Shown one piece after another: positions 13,939 through 20,989 of a DNA stretch of 26,006 nt. The translations under genes were made by a program, and so were the position numbers. The stretch spans positions 1 to 26,006 of the forward strand of contig JAVBWK010000005.1 of the NCBI GenBank assembly GCA_036677505.1, given 5' to 3'. The stretch's first letter is position 1. Each line of letters begins with the position of its first letter. Under the pieces are notes generated by a model, which was given only the letters and a program-made list of their open reading frames with translations, was not told where the DNA came from and searched no databases. The DNA comes from UBA2227 sp036677505 (GTDB lineage Bacteria; Bacillota_I; Bacilli_A; Erysipelotrichales; Erysipelotrichaceae).

Positions 13939-15347
13939 CTAATCTGACTTTGAATATGGCGGACACGCTCTTCATTGAGCGGATATCGTCTAAGGCTCAG
14001 GTATGCCAAAGCAAAACTTAAAATCGAACCCAGACTGAGGATGAGTCCCAAACTTATCAGAGTGAACTCAGACTGTGTTGGCAAGGAGGAATCAAACCGG
14101 ATCAGATCCAATAAAAGACCGATGATGAATATGGCCAGCGCCTGCGACAGTTTGTAATACAATGTAAGACTGCCGAAATAGAACCCTTCAAACCGGAATC
14201 CGCGCTTATACTCATCAAAATCGATCGTATCCGCAACCATGGACAGCGGGATGGTAAACAATGCTCCGGTACCGAAACCGGCAATAATGGCATATGGGAA
14301 GAAAAACAGCGGCTGCGAAGCAACATAACCCTTGAACATGACTAATATCACAAAGAGTATGCCTGCGACAACACAGAAAAACAAGCCGATATTCATTGCC
14401 GGACGCTTATCATATTTTTTGGCAATGTACATCCATACCGGTTGAGACAGGATGCTCATCAGAAACTGAACACCCAGGACAATCGCAATCTGCTGGCTGG
14501 TAAAGATAAATGTATACGTAAATACATGCAATCCGATATTGCTCAAAATTGCGGACGCCAGATTGTTGAACATATAACATAATGCTACGGCACGAAATGC
14601 ACGATTGGCAAAAGTGCTTTTCAATGATTCTATCAGAATGTCAAATTTTCTGCCTTTTGCTTCCTTGATTTGATATTTATTGAGAATAGGGATATACTTC
14701 GCGGTCGCCCAGTAACAGGCGATGGTCGAAAATAACACGACGATCGCAGACATGATTCCGATATTTCTATAAGATGCCGGATTCAACTGTCCGCTTGGAA
14801 ACTCGATGGTCGGCTGAAAAAAGATATATAATCCTGCGACCGACACAAAGGCCAGACCGAGCAAAAAGAAAATCGTTTTAATACTCTGAATGGACGTCCG
14901 CTCATTGTAATCGCTGGAAAGTTCGGCACCTAAGGCCGTATATGGTGTGACATAGACAGTGATAAACGTTTTGAACAGGATGATATAGATAAACAGGATC
15001 GTAAATTTGACTGAAGTGTCCAATGAAGCAGGTATCGTCCACATCAGATATATGGTTGAGGAAACACCCAAAGCACCGATGATCAGATATAAATGCCGCC
15101 GACCGAACAATTTAGATTTAGTGATGTCCGAAAAATAACCCATCAGCGGATCGGTGATGGCATCCCAGAATATACTGATACTTACAGCTAAACCGACCAA
15201 ATAACCGGGAATACCGAGAATGACCGTAGAAAAAAACACCAGGTACGTACCAACGACTTGCATGGCGATACCGATACTCAGATTGCCGACTCCGTACCCG
15301 ACTTTATCTATGACAGGGATATTGCGATTGGAAACATTTGTTGTCAA
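13920..15347 (-). CDS. GPH-family sugar:cation symporter
   Basis: A 475-residue transporter with twelve hydrophobic segments, of the glycoside-pentoside-hexuronide:cation symporter (MelB-like) family in the MFS. Signature stretches are KVGYGVGNLSIGIAM near the start, WDAITDPLMGYFSD (the conserved DP-x-G-x-x-SD motif), GRRHLYLIIGA, and VTPYTALGAELSSDYNERTS; the second half has SMVADTIDFDEYKRGFRFEG, also typical. It imports a sugar or glycoside with Na+ or H+; the substrate is unknown and no glycosidase is adjacent. I chose TTG at 15347, preceded by GAGGT at 15355-15359. An in-frame ATG at 15368 lies only 5 bp after a TATAAT box, at the expected transcription start, and lacks a ribosome binding site. 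Confidence 0.83.
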   Translation of the reverse strand: MTTNVSNRNIPVIDKVGYGVGNLSIGIAMQVVGTYLVFFSTVILGIPGYLVGLAVSISIFWDAITDPLMGYFSDITKSKLFGRRHLYLIIGALGVSSTIYLMWTIPASLDTSVKFTILFIYIILFKTFITVYVTPYTALGAELSSDYNERTSIQSIKTIFFLLGLAFVSVAGLYIFFQPTIEFPSGQLNPASYRNIGIMSAIVVLFSTIACYWATAKYIPILNKYQIKEAKGRKFDILIESLKSTFANRAFRAVALCYMFNNLASAILSNIGLHVFTYTFIFTSQQIAIVLGVQFLMSILSQPVWMYIAKKYDKRPAMNIGLFFCVVAGILFVILVMFKGYVASQPLFFFPYAIIAGFGTGALFTIPLSMVADTIDFDEYKRGFRFEGFYFGSLTLYYKLSQALAIFIIGLLLDLIRFDSSLPTQSEFTLISLGLILSLGSILSFALAYLSLRRYPLNEERVRHIQSQIRKIQQP

Positions 15348-15372
15348 AAAAGATACCTCACATTTCATCTAT

Positions 15373-15378
15373 ATTATA
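15373..15378 (-). promoter_or_regulatory. -10 box of the symporter gene
   Basis: A consensus TATAAT on the minus strand lies 5 bp ahead of an in-frame ATG (15368) and about 25 bp ahead of the preferred TTG start. No good -35 is visible at 16-18 bp. The expected transcription start falls at about 15366, which argues against use of the ATG except as a leaderless start. Confidence 0.45.
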
Positions 15379-15429
15379 ACTGAAATAAGCACAAAATATT
15401 GAGTGTACATCGGATAAGTTGAGTGTTTA

Positions 15430-15777
15430 TCAAAGATTTGAAGATATCTTTTTTGTGGCCCTTTTCCCTAAGATGAAACCAAGTACACAAGCACCGATGA
15501 TTGAAGATATATAGAGAATGATATACCCATTAAACCTTTGGAAGATCAATACTGCGATACTCGGAGAAGCTGTTAAAATCAAACTGAGCACAGCCTGTTG
15601 AGGATGGATTTTTGTAAGGAAATATGAGATCACAAAGAAAAGCACAAGTACGATTGCGATCAGCATCAGGCGTTCAGTCATTTTCCCATCCGCAAACACG
15701 GAGAGAAAAACGCCGTACAACGCCATCAGGATTCCGGCAATGACTGCAATCAGTGCAATAACGAGTATCTTTACCAT
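15430..15777 (-). CDS. Small four-helix membrane protein, unknown
   Basis: A 115-residue membrane protein with about four hydrophobic segments: residues 3-25 (ILVIALIAVIAGILMALYGV), about 37-55, 63-80 and 84-103, ending in a basic tail (GKRATKKISSNL). The ATG at 15777 (MVKILVIA) follows GGGGGGT at 15784-15790 with good spacing; an upstream in-frame ATG at 15795 would include that site. Its promoter lies divergent to that of the ADP-ribosylglycohydrolase gene. No terminator was seen before the symporter gene downstream. No family recognised. Confidence 0.65.
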   Translation of the reverse strand: MVKILVIALIAVIAGILMALYGVFLSVFADGKMTERLMLIAIVLVLFFVISYFLTKIHPQQAVLSLILTASPSIAVLIFQRFNGYIILYISSIIGACVLGFILGKRATKKISSNL

Positions 15778-15799
15778 ATGATACCCCCCATTCAATCAT

Positions 15800-15828
15800 A
15801 TCGTAAAGCAAGGGTCCGTTGCCGTCAA
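15800..15828 (-). promoter_or_regulatory. Promoter of the minus-strand membrane protein
   Basis: On the minus strand TTGACG (15828-15823) and TACGAT (15805-15800) are spaced by exactly 17 bp, with five of six matches in each hexamer. It lies about 22 bp upstream of the ATG at 15777 and is back to back with the plus-strand promoter at 15852-15860. Confidence 0.65.
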
Positions 15829-15851
15829 TCATTCCGCTATCACATACTGTC

Positions 15852-15860
15852 TGTTATAAT
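15852..15860 (+). promoter_or_regulatory. Extended -10 promoter of ADP-ribosylglycohydrolase gene
   Basis: TGTTATAAT at 15852-15860 is an extended -10 (TGn plus consensus TATAAT), 19 bp upstream of the start codon. The -35 region is poor, as is common with extended -10 promoters. Confidence 0.6.
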
Positions 15861-15879
15861 GAGTTTATAGGAGTATGCT

Positions 15880-16875
15880 ATGAAGAAATCGATCAATTAT
15901 TTAAAAGCAAGCTTATTGGCCGGAGCTCTCGGTGATGCCTTAGGGTGGCCTCTTGAATTCAAAGATATCGGGTATATCAGAGGGAAATTCGGTAAAGAAG
16001 GGTGCACAGAACTTCAACTGGACCATCTAGGGATTGCGGTTGTGACTGATGACACTCAGATGACCCTGTTTACTTTCAAGGGGATCATTGATCATCTGTA
16101 TTTAAACAAGACAGACACCCTGATGCAATCCATGCATCAAAGCTACATGCAGTGGTACAAGACTCAGCATTCAGATAAAATGATTGAATCAAATGATCCA
16201 TATGATTTGCTTCGCTATCCGCAGCTGTATTTTAAGCGAGCTCCCGGCATCACGTGTCTGACAGCTTTGAAAAGCGAAAAAATGGGAACTGTCGATGATC
16301 CGCTCAATGATTCCAAAGGCTGTGGCGGGGTCATGCGGGTCGCGCCTATCGGCTACTTTTACGACCCCGAGACAGCCTTTGAACATGGCTGCGACGCAGC
16401 TGCTATCACGCATGGTCATCCGCTTGGATATCTGTCCTCAGGAGCCTGTGCCTATCTGATGTCTTTGCTGTTTGAAGGACAACCGCTGACAAAGGCTGTA
16501 GCTATGATGATAGAAAGAGTTGATTCGATTCCATCCGCACAATTGTTGAAGTCATTGCTTGAAAAAGCTGCTGAACTTTCTCAATCAGCCGTCGATGATT
16601 TAACATGCATAGAACAGTTGGGAGAGGGGTGGGTTGCTGAGGAAGCTTTGGCCATTGCCATCTTTTGTTCGATCCGATATGAGAATGACTTGAATAAAGC
16701 TTTGATTGCTGCTGTAAACCACAGCGGAGACAGTGACAGTACCGGATCGATCACCGGAAATATCTTGGGTGCAGTGCATGGTATGGATGCAATCGATCCT
16801 CATTGGACCGAAAGACTGGACGTGACGGAAATTGTCAACGACTTTATCGAATTCATTGATAATCATGACAAATGA
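15880..16875 (+). CDS. ADP-ribosylglycohydrolase (DraG family)
   Basis: A 331-residue enzyme of the ADP-ribosylglycohydrolase family, which removes ADP-ribose from proteins, nucleic acids or small acceptors. The binuclear Mg2+/Mn2+ site residues are visible: TDDTQ at 56-60 and the C-terminal HSGDSDSTGSITGNILGA at 281-298. Other typical parts are the N-terminal ASLLAGALGDALGWPLEF, the central GCGGVMRVAPIG (147-158) and ITHGHPLGYLSSGACAYL (176-193). Length is normal for the family. No ADP-ribosyltransferase or nitrogenase gene is nearby, so the substrate is unknown; it could work in DNA or RNA de-ADP-ribosylation, antitoxin-like protection or NAD metabolism. The ATG follows TAGGAG at 15868-15873. 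No clear terminator follows. Confidence 0.88.
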   Translation: MKKSINYLKASLLAGALGDALGWPLEFKDIGYIRGKFGKEGCTELQLDHLGIAVVTDDTQMTLFTFKGIIDHLYLNKTDTLMQSMHQSYMQWYKTQHSDKMIESNDPYDLLRYPQLYFKRAPGITCLTALKSEKMGTVDDPLNDSKGCGGVMRVAPIGYFYDPETAFEHGCDAAAITHGHPLGYLSSGACAYLMSLLFEGQPLTKAVAMMIERVDSIPSAQLLKSLLEKAAELSQSAVDDLTCIEQLGEGWVAEEALAIAIFCSIRYENDLNKALIAAVNHSGDSDSTGSITGNILGAVHGMDAIDPHWTERLDVTEIVNDFIEFIDNHDK

Positions 16876-16902
16876 GCCATAATACTTGAAGTCATGACAA
16901 AT
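16863..16902 (+). repeat. Direct repeat TCATGACAAAT, two copies
   Basis: The 11-mer TCATGACAAAT occurs at 16863-16873, spanning the final codons and stop of the glycohydrolase gene, and again at 16892-16902 inside the spacer of the following promoter. The centres are 29 bp apart. It may be a local duplication or paired operator half-sites for the gene at 16965. Confidence 0.5.
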
Positions 16903-16913
16903 CATGCTAAAAT
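16886..16913 (+). promoter_or_regulatory. Promoter of the secreted acidic protein
   Basis: TTGAAG at 16886-16891 and TAAAAT at 16908-16913 are spaced by 16 bp, with TGC directly before the -10 (extended -10). One copy of the 11-bp direct repeat lies within the spacer. Confidence 0.5.
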
Positions 16914-16964
16914 GAAAATAGATTGTATTAGGAAGCATTTTATAAACTCAGAAAGGAGAATCAG

Positions 16965-17624
16965 ATGAAAAAAATATTCTCTGTATTTTTTGCTTTTATG
17001 CTCGTGTTTGCACTCACACTGCCGGTTTTAGCCGCTAATGTGGAAATTATGGTAGATCCTGAAGAAACAGTGGAAGAAGGTACGGTCACTCTGACCGCCA
17101 AAACTTTCGGAAGCGGTGCTTTTGCTGTAGATTGCTGGATGATCGGGGAAGAAGAAGTTTGCTTAACGGATGCTACGCTTGAAAAAGTGACTTTGGATGA
17201 ATTCGGTGCTGAACTTCCGGAAGAAGAGCAGTATTGGCTCAGTGTGTTGGTATGGACAGCTCCCAAACTTGAAGAGGAAGAAGAACTGGAATTTACCTTT
17301 ACCTACAAAATCACCCTTTATGACAATGATACCGAAGAAAAAGTTGAGACTTATGCCGGTGAAGGCACTGCCGGTGTAAAAGTGCTTGAAGCCGAATATC
17401 CGGCAGCCCCGGCCATTGCTGAAAAGCTGCTGGCAGAAGCCGGTGTTGCCCATCGTTACGGCAAAGGCAAAGAAGGCGGAAACTATATCGCTGATGTTGC
17501 TAAAATGATGGGTAAAGGAGCATCTTTCAGAGGTGTAGATAAGAAAGACTTTATCGCTTATGCCGATGCCGTCAAAGCCTATTTGATTGAAGTCGGCGCA
17601 TTAGCAGCTGAAACTGAAGAATGA
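16965..17624 (+). CDS. Secreted acidic protein, unknown function
   Basis: A 219-residue protein with a clear Sec signal peptide: MKK, a hydrophobic core (IFSVFFAFMLVFALTLPV) and a likely signal peptidase I site after LAA at about residue 24. The mature part is strongly acidic, with Glu-rich stretches (PEETVEEGT, PEEEQYW, EEEEELEFTF) and a beta-rich middle that resembles an immunoglobulin-like or cohesin-like sandwich (VTLTAKTFGSG, LEFTFTYKITLYDND). The last 75 residues change to an Ala/Lys/Gly-rich helical region (AIAEKLLAEAGVAHRYGKGK...). No LPXTG, lipobox or transmembrane anchor is seen, so it is probably released or held noncovalently. It has its own promoter, ribosome binding site (AAAGGAG at 16952-16958) and terminator. 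Family not recognised. Confidence 0.78.
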   Translation: MKKIFSVFFAFMLVFALTLPVLAANVEIMVDPEETVEEGTVTLTAKTFGSGAFAVDCWMIGEEEVCLTDATLEKVTLDEFGAELPEEEQYWLSVLVWTAPKLEEEEELEFTFTYKITLYDNDTEEKVETYAGEGTAGVKVLEAEYPAAPAIAEKLLAEAGVAHRYGKGKEGGNYIADVAKMMGKGASFRGVDKKDFIAYADAVKAYLIEVGALAAETEE

Positions 17625-17630
17625 TCAGAG

Positions 17631-17650
17631 GCGGACGGAAGTCCGTTTTT
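17631..17650 (+). terminator. Terminator after secreted protein gene
   Basis: The stem CGGAC / GTCCG (17632-17636 and 17641-17645) has a GGAA tetraloop and is followed by TTTTT. It begins 7 bp after the stop codon. Confidence 0.75.
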
Positions 17651-17690
17651 GATTCGATATCCCAATGGGATATTGAAAGCAGGTGAGTGA

Positions 17691-18008
17691 TTGAAAAATG
17701 TAGTCATCTTAGAAAACGAGAGCCAGTATCATCAGATGATGAAACAACCAATGTTTTTTATGTACTTTACGACACCGGACTGCGGGGTATGTAAAGTGCT
17801 TTATCCGCGATTGCTAGAAGAAATCAATATGCACGACTATCCCTTACTCAAAGTGGATGCATCGGTTTTTAAGGAAATTGCCGGACAGCATTTAGTGCTC
17901 ACTGTGCCGACGGTTTTGTTCTTCCGCAATCAAAAAGAGCTGTTACGTCAGAGCCGTTATATCGATTTCAATATGATAAACCGACTGTTGGACTTATTAT
18001 CCGATTAG
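17691..18008 (+). CDS. Thioredoxin-like protein
   Basis: A 105-residue thioredoxin-fold protein with the redox motif TPDCGVCKVLYP (Cys31 and Cys34) and the cis-Pro loop LTVPTVLFF near residues 73-81. It lacks a signal peptide, so it should act in the cytoplasm as a disulfide reductase. CGVC differs from the CGPC of classical thioredoxins; the same type is seen in many YtpP-like small proteins of Bacillota. The start is TTG at 17691, behind AGGTGAG at 17682-17688; no ATG is suitably placed. The final codons form one arm of the downstream terminator, and the stop codon is part of the next promoter's -35 region. Confidence 0.83.
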   Translation: MKNVVILENESQYHQMMKQPMFFMYFTTPDCGVCKVLYPRLLEEINMHDYPLLKVDASVFKEIAGQHLVLTVPTVLFFRNQKELLRQSRYIDFNMINRLLDLLSD

Positions 18009-18024
18009 ACAGTCGGTTTTTTTT
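17978..18024 (+). terminator. Terminator starting inside thioredoxin-like gene
   Basis: AAACCGACTG at 17978-17987 (within the coding region) is perfectly complementary to CAGTCGGTTT at 18010-18019, with a 22-nt loop and a further T run to 18024. A shorter competing stem, CCGATT / AGTCGG with a 4-nt loop (18001-18016), uses the same right arm. Confidence 0.75.
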
Positions 18025-18034
18025 GCTCTATAAT
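18006..18034 (+). promoter_or_regulatory. Promoter of the esterase gene, inside terminator
   Basis: TAGACA at 18006-18011 (five of six matches) is spaced 17 bp from a consensus TATAAT at 18029-18034. The -35 begins with the TAG stop codon of the thioredoxin-like gene and enters the terminator stem. The predicted transcript starts near 18041, leaving only a very short leader before the ATG at 18053. Confidence 0.65.
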
Positions 18035-18052
18035 GAAAAAAAGGATATGTCT

Positions 18053-18964
18053 ATGAATCTTGAACACATTCGATATGCACCGCTTCTAGCCTTATGGAAA
18101 GCCGTAGAACAAATGGATCTGGCTTATTTTGAAAGTGTCCGATTACCGCAGGATGTCTGGCTTAAGGAAAATCTTTCATACGGAGATGATCCTCAGTATC
18201 ATCTGTTTGATATTGCCTATCCGAATGAGAAGAGGGAAAAGTATCCGGTGATCATCCAGATTCACGGGGGCGGATGGGTGTATGGCAGCAAGGACACGAT
18301 CTACAAAGCCTATGGTATGGCCTTGGCTCAACAGGGATTTGCGGTCATCACCTGCAATTACCGATTGGCACCCGTCCATACTTTTCCAAGCCAACTGCTG
18401 GATATCGATCAGCTGTTGCGATACATTCAACACAATGCTAAACTTTTTAGTTTAGATATGAATCATGTGTTTATGATCGGAGACTCGGCCGGAGCTCATC
18501 TGATATCTCTGTATCCGTGTTTAAGAGATTCTTCTCAAGAGGCTATTGTGCTGATGGCCGCCGATGTGGACATCAAAGCGATCGCTCTTAGCTGCGGGGT
18601 ATATGACTTGGATACATTCAACACATCGAAGATTAAGTTTCCTCAGAAAACCAACACATTGCGATCGCTATTTGGCACGGCCGATTACCGGTCCTCACCG
18701 CTGTATCCGTATGCTTCCGTCAGTAAGCTGATGTCACGAAAGTTTCCGGATGCACTGGTGATTTCCAGTCAGTCTGACCCTTTATATCCTCAAACCGAGC
18801 AGTTTCTGCAGATCCTCAGCAATCATTCAATAATCCATCAGACATATATTGTCGATCGCAAACGCAAGCTTCCGCATGTATTCAATACCCGCCTGACCTA
18901 TCCGGAGAGTGTAGAAGTACTGGACCAGATCGCTGAGTTTTTTAAGTCGAGGATTCGCCCATGA
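18053..18964 (+). CDS. BD-FAE/HSL-type alpha/beta hydrolase
   Basis: A 303-residue carboxylesterase-like hydrolase. The oxyanion motif HGGGW is at residues 71-75, the nucleophile elbow GDSAGAH has Ser145, SDPLYPQ supplies Asp242, and LPHVFN supplies His275. The NYRLAP segment (102-107) between them is characteristic of the family. It lacks a signal peptide and should act on short acyl or aryl esters in the cytoplasm. The ATG at 18053 has AAAGG at 18040-18044 with about 8-base spacing; the ATG at 18047 is too close. The end overlaps the thpR start by 4 bp (ATGA), so the pair is translated together. Confidence 0.85.
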   Translation: MNLEHIRYAPLLALWKAVEQMDLAYFESVRLPQDVWLKENLSYGDDPQYHLFDIAYPNEKREKYPVIIQIHGGGWVYGSKDTIYKAYGMALAQQGFAVITCNYRLAPVHTFPSQLLDIDQLLRYIQHNAKLFSLDMNHVFMIGDSAGAHLISLYPCLRDSSQEAIVLMAADVDIKAIALSCGVYDLDTFNTSKIKFPQKTNTLRSLFGTADYRSSPLYPYASVSKLMSRKFPDALVISSQSDPLYPQTEQFLQILSNHSIIHQTYIVDRKRKLPHVFNTRLTYPESVEVLDQIAEFFKSRIRP

Positions 18965-19488
18965 GGATATTTATTGCCTATGCCTTCGATCAGACGATCA
19001 AAGCCAAATTGCACGATATTCAAAAACAGCTGATGCCGGTGTATCAAAACGGACGATACAAACAGCCGAAAAACATGCACATGACCCTGCGCTTTGTCGG
19101 TGAGGTTGATGACAATCAGCTAATTCGGTTGATCAGTGAAATTGAATCGATCATCGGTAATCATCGCAGTCAGTCGGTCGTTTTGGATAACATCGGATTC
19201 TTCGGCACATCGACAAAGAAGCATTCGTGCTGGATCGGTTGCCGGTCACTACCGGCGATGGTTCAGCTCAGTCAAGATGTGACACAATGTGTACTAAGAT
19301 CTCAAATTAAAGTCAATGACACACCGTTTGTACCTCATATCACCTTGGCTCAGCACGGGATACTGACCGGACCTTTACCCAGTGTCGAACCGATATACAT
19401 CGACTTGAATGTCGTATGCATTTTTAGTTCATCCCGGGTCGAAAAGGAATTAGTTTATCAGCCAGTCAAGTGCTGGACACTGAAATAA
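18961..19488 (+). CDS. thpR: RNA 2',3'-cyclic phosphodiesterase
   Basis: A 175-residue member of the 2H phosphoesterase family (LigT/ThpR). Both catalytic tetrads are present: HMTL with His40/Thr42 and PHITLA with His126/Thr128. The N-terminal RIFIAYAFD and the LRFVGEV segment are typical. These proteins hydrolyse 2',3'-cyclic phosphates at RNA ends and show in vitro 2'-5' RNA ligase activity. The final part (IFSSSRVEKELVYQPVKCWTL) also matches the family end, and length is normal. The start codon overlaps the stop of the preceding esterase. The 12-bp gap to the next gene with AGGAGG indicates co-transcription. Confidence 0.9.
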   Translation: MRIFIAYAFDQTIKAKLHDIQKQLMPVYQNGRYKQPKNMHMTLRFVGEVDDNQLIRLISEIESIIGNHRSQSVVLDNIGFFGTSTKKHSCWIGCRSLPAMVQLSQDVTQCVLRSQIKVNDTPFVPHITLAQHGILTGPLPSVEPIYIDLNVVCIFSSSRVEKELVYQPVKCWTLK

Positions 19489-19500
19489 ACAGGAGGAATC

Positions 19501-20505
19501 ATGGAAGAACAAGAAAAAAATCTTTGGCTGACCCTGTATGATCTTGCTAAAGACATTCAAAATCTCGAACCTTGGAATATTTTTTTGGAACTGGATATCT
19601 TTCCGGTGAGTCTTGTCAATTATAAAGAACCTTTCTTCTGCGCCTTTTTAGGAAGTGAGTCAACTGAAAAGGGGATCATGGTATATCCCGGATATCAGGC
19701 TTTAGACGGATTATGGCGGTTTGTAAGAAGCGAGCAAATGCCGTCGTTTCAACGGATGCGGTATCAGCAGCATTTATCTTGTTTTTATGTCAGCGGTACG
19801 GAGGTATCGCACGAGGATAAACAATTGATCAAAGAACTCGGACTGAAGTTCAAAGGAAAAAATTGGATCATATTTGAATCTGCTTTGTTGAATTTGGTTC
19901 CGTCACCATGCACCATCGATGAGGTAAAAATCCTGATCGATGTTTATCAGCAGCTGATCGAAGCGGTCAAAGACATTCTTTCTGAGAAAGTTGTCGTGGA
20001 TTTTGACCAAGGGCAGACATTGCACCGCCAGTTCGACCCATTCACTCACTCATGGCACAGCATTGTCGAGAAACTTGAATGGAGCGTCGAAACTCTGACT
20101 CCGCCTACAGTTTTTCCAGAAATCATTGATGAAATCAATCAACTGACCCAAACTCATGATCAATTTGAAGTAGATATCATATCGACGCCAATCGTAACTG
20201 ACCAAAAAGAAGGGAAGCGTCAGGGAATCGTACGCTTTGCCATATGTGCAGATCACAGAAGCGGATTTATCCATAAACATGAACTGGTTCATCTTCAACA
20301 CAATCATCAGGACGTCATTTTGACCTTAACCATTGAAGAAATCCTGAAAAACGGTCGACCCAAACAAATCTGGGTCAGAGATGATCTGACAGAAGACATC
20401 ATAAAACCATTGTGCGATGCGATCGGCATAAAAATAAAAGTGTCTCAGAAATTAAAGTCCATCGACACCTTCGCAGAGAAACTGTTTCTTCATATCCAAA
20501 AATAA
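19501..20505 (+). CDS. DUF7309/DUF6930-like protein
   Basis: A 334-residue soluble protein. The N-terminal half (WLTLYDLAKDIQNLEPWNIF, FCAFLGSE, KGIMVYPGYQAL, FYVSGTEVSHEDKQLIKELG) resembles the DUF7309 type found in Bacillota. The C-terminal part (residues about 215-330; FEVDIISTPIV, RFAICADHRSGFIHKHEL, RPKQIWVRDD) resembles DUF6930. Neither domain has a known biochemical role, and I recall the family names from general layout, so this should be treated as tentative. The ATG at 19501 has AGGAGG at 19492-19497, 12 bp behind thpR. A terminator follows its stop directly. Confidence 0.65.
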   Translation: MEEQEKNLWLTLYDLAKDIQNLEPWNIFLELDIFPVSLVNYKEPFFCAFLGSESTEKGIMVYPGYQALDGLWRFVRSEQMPSFQRMRYQQHLSCFYVSGTEVSHEDKQLIKELGLKFKGKNWIIFESALLNLVPSPCTIDEVKILIDVYQQLIEAVKDILSEKVVVDFDQGQTLHRQFDPFTHSWHSIVEKLEWSVETLTPPTVFPEIIDEINQLTQTHDQFEVDIISTPIVTDQKEGKRQGIVRFAICADHRSGFIHKHELVHLQHNHQDVILTLTIEEILKNGRPKQIWVRDDLTEDIIKPLCDAIGIKIKVSQKLKSIDTFAEKLFLHIQK

Positions 20506-20526
20506 ACTCAGCCAAGTGCTGAGTTT
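20504..20526. terminator. Convergent terminator hairpin
   Basis: The perfect 9-bp stem AAACTCAGC / GCTGAGTTT (20504-20512 and 20518-20526) has a CAAGT loop. Read on the minus strand it is followed by a T-rich tail (TTTATTTTTGG), so it fits the VOC gene best while also ending the plus-strand unit. Confidence 0.75.
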
Positions 20527-20527
20527 C

Positions 20528-20914
20528 TTACTGATTGACAGCTTCCAATAAATTTCCGGCACAGTCGTAGAACATAAAGGTTTTCTTGCCTTCGTTTTCA
20601 CGCATGTCTGTAATTTCCACATGATTCTCTTTCAAATGCTGATAAAAGGCTTCGACATCCGGATGGCTGAAACAAAAAACCGGAAACTGCGCAAAGTTAC
20701 GGATGATGCGCAAAGGCATGTCATTGACCGTTTCGACCAAAACGATCTGACAGTCATCATTCAGATCAAATTTCAATCGGGCAATCAAAGACCCGCGATT
20801 ATTATAACAACGGACCAACGAGGTGTTCAGGTTTTTCTGATACCAAAAAATAGCCGTAACGATATCTTTTACGGGTAAATAAACATAACCCATGGCACCT
20901 GTGGTCAAAGGCAT
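20528..20914 (-). CDS. VOC/glyoxalase-fold protein
   Basis: A 128-residue vicinal-oxygen-chelate-fold protein, unrelated in detail to the one at 9690. The first half opens with YVYLPVKDIVTAIFWYQKNL, the second with FPVFCFSHPDVEAFYQHLKEN and ends TFMFYDCAGNLLEAVNQ, a variant of the F-x-DPxGN motif in which Cys-Ala replaces Pro-Asp. Substrate is unknown. The ATG is preceded by AGAGGTG and a 17-bp-spaced promoter at 20935-20963. It is a single-gene unit lying downstream of kbl on the same strand; no strong terminator separates the two, so some read-through is possible. Confidence 0.78.
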   Translation of the reverse strand: MPLTTGAMGYVYLPVKDIVTAIFWYQKNLNTSLVRCYNNRGSLIARLKFDLNDDCQIVLVETVNDMPLRIIRNFAQFPVFCFSHPDVEAFYQHLKENHVEITDMRENEGKKTFMFYDCAGNLLEAVNQ

Positions 20915-20934
20915 ACTTTCACCTCTTTTTAATC

Positions 20935-20963
20935 ATTGTACACGCAACACATCAAACAATCAA
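20935..20963 (-). promoter_or_regulatory. Promoter of the minus-strand VOC gene
   Basis: On the minus strand TTGATT (20963-20958) and TACAAT (20940-20935) are spaced by exactly 17 bp, about 20 bp upstream of the start codon. Confidence 0.55.
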
Positions 20964-20989
20964 TCCTGACCGAAAAATATAAGTACAGG

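Noticed and set aside
16600..16938. Minus-strand open frame of 112 codons over the end of the glycohydrolase gene
   Set aside because: Antisense of a clear DraG-family gene; no start signals and no recognisable domain.
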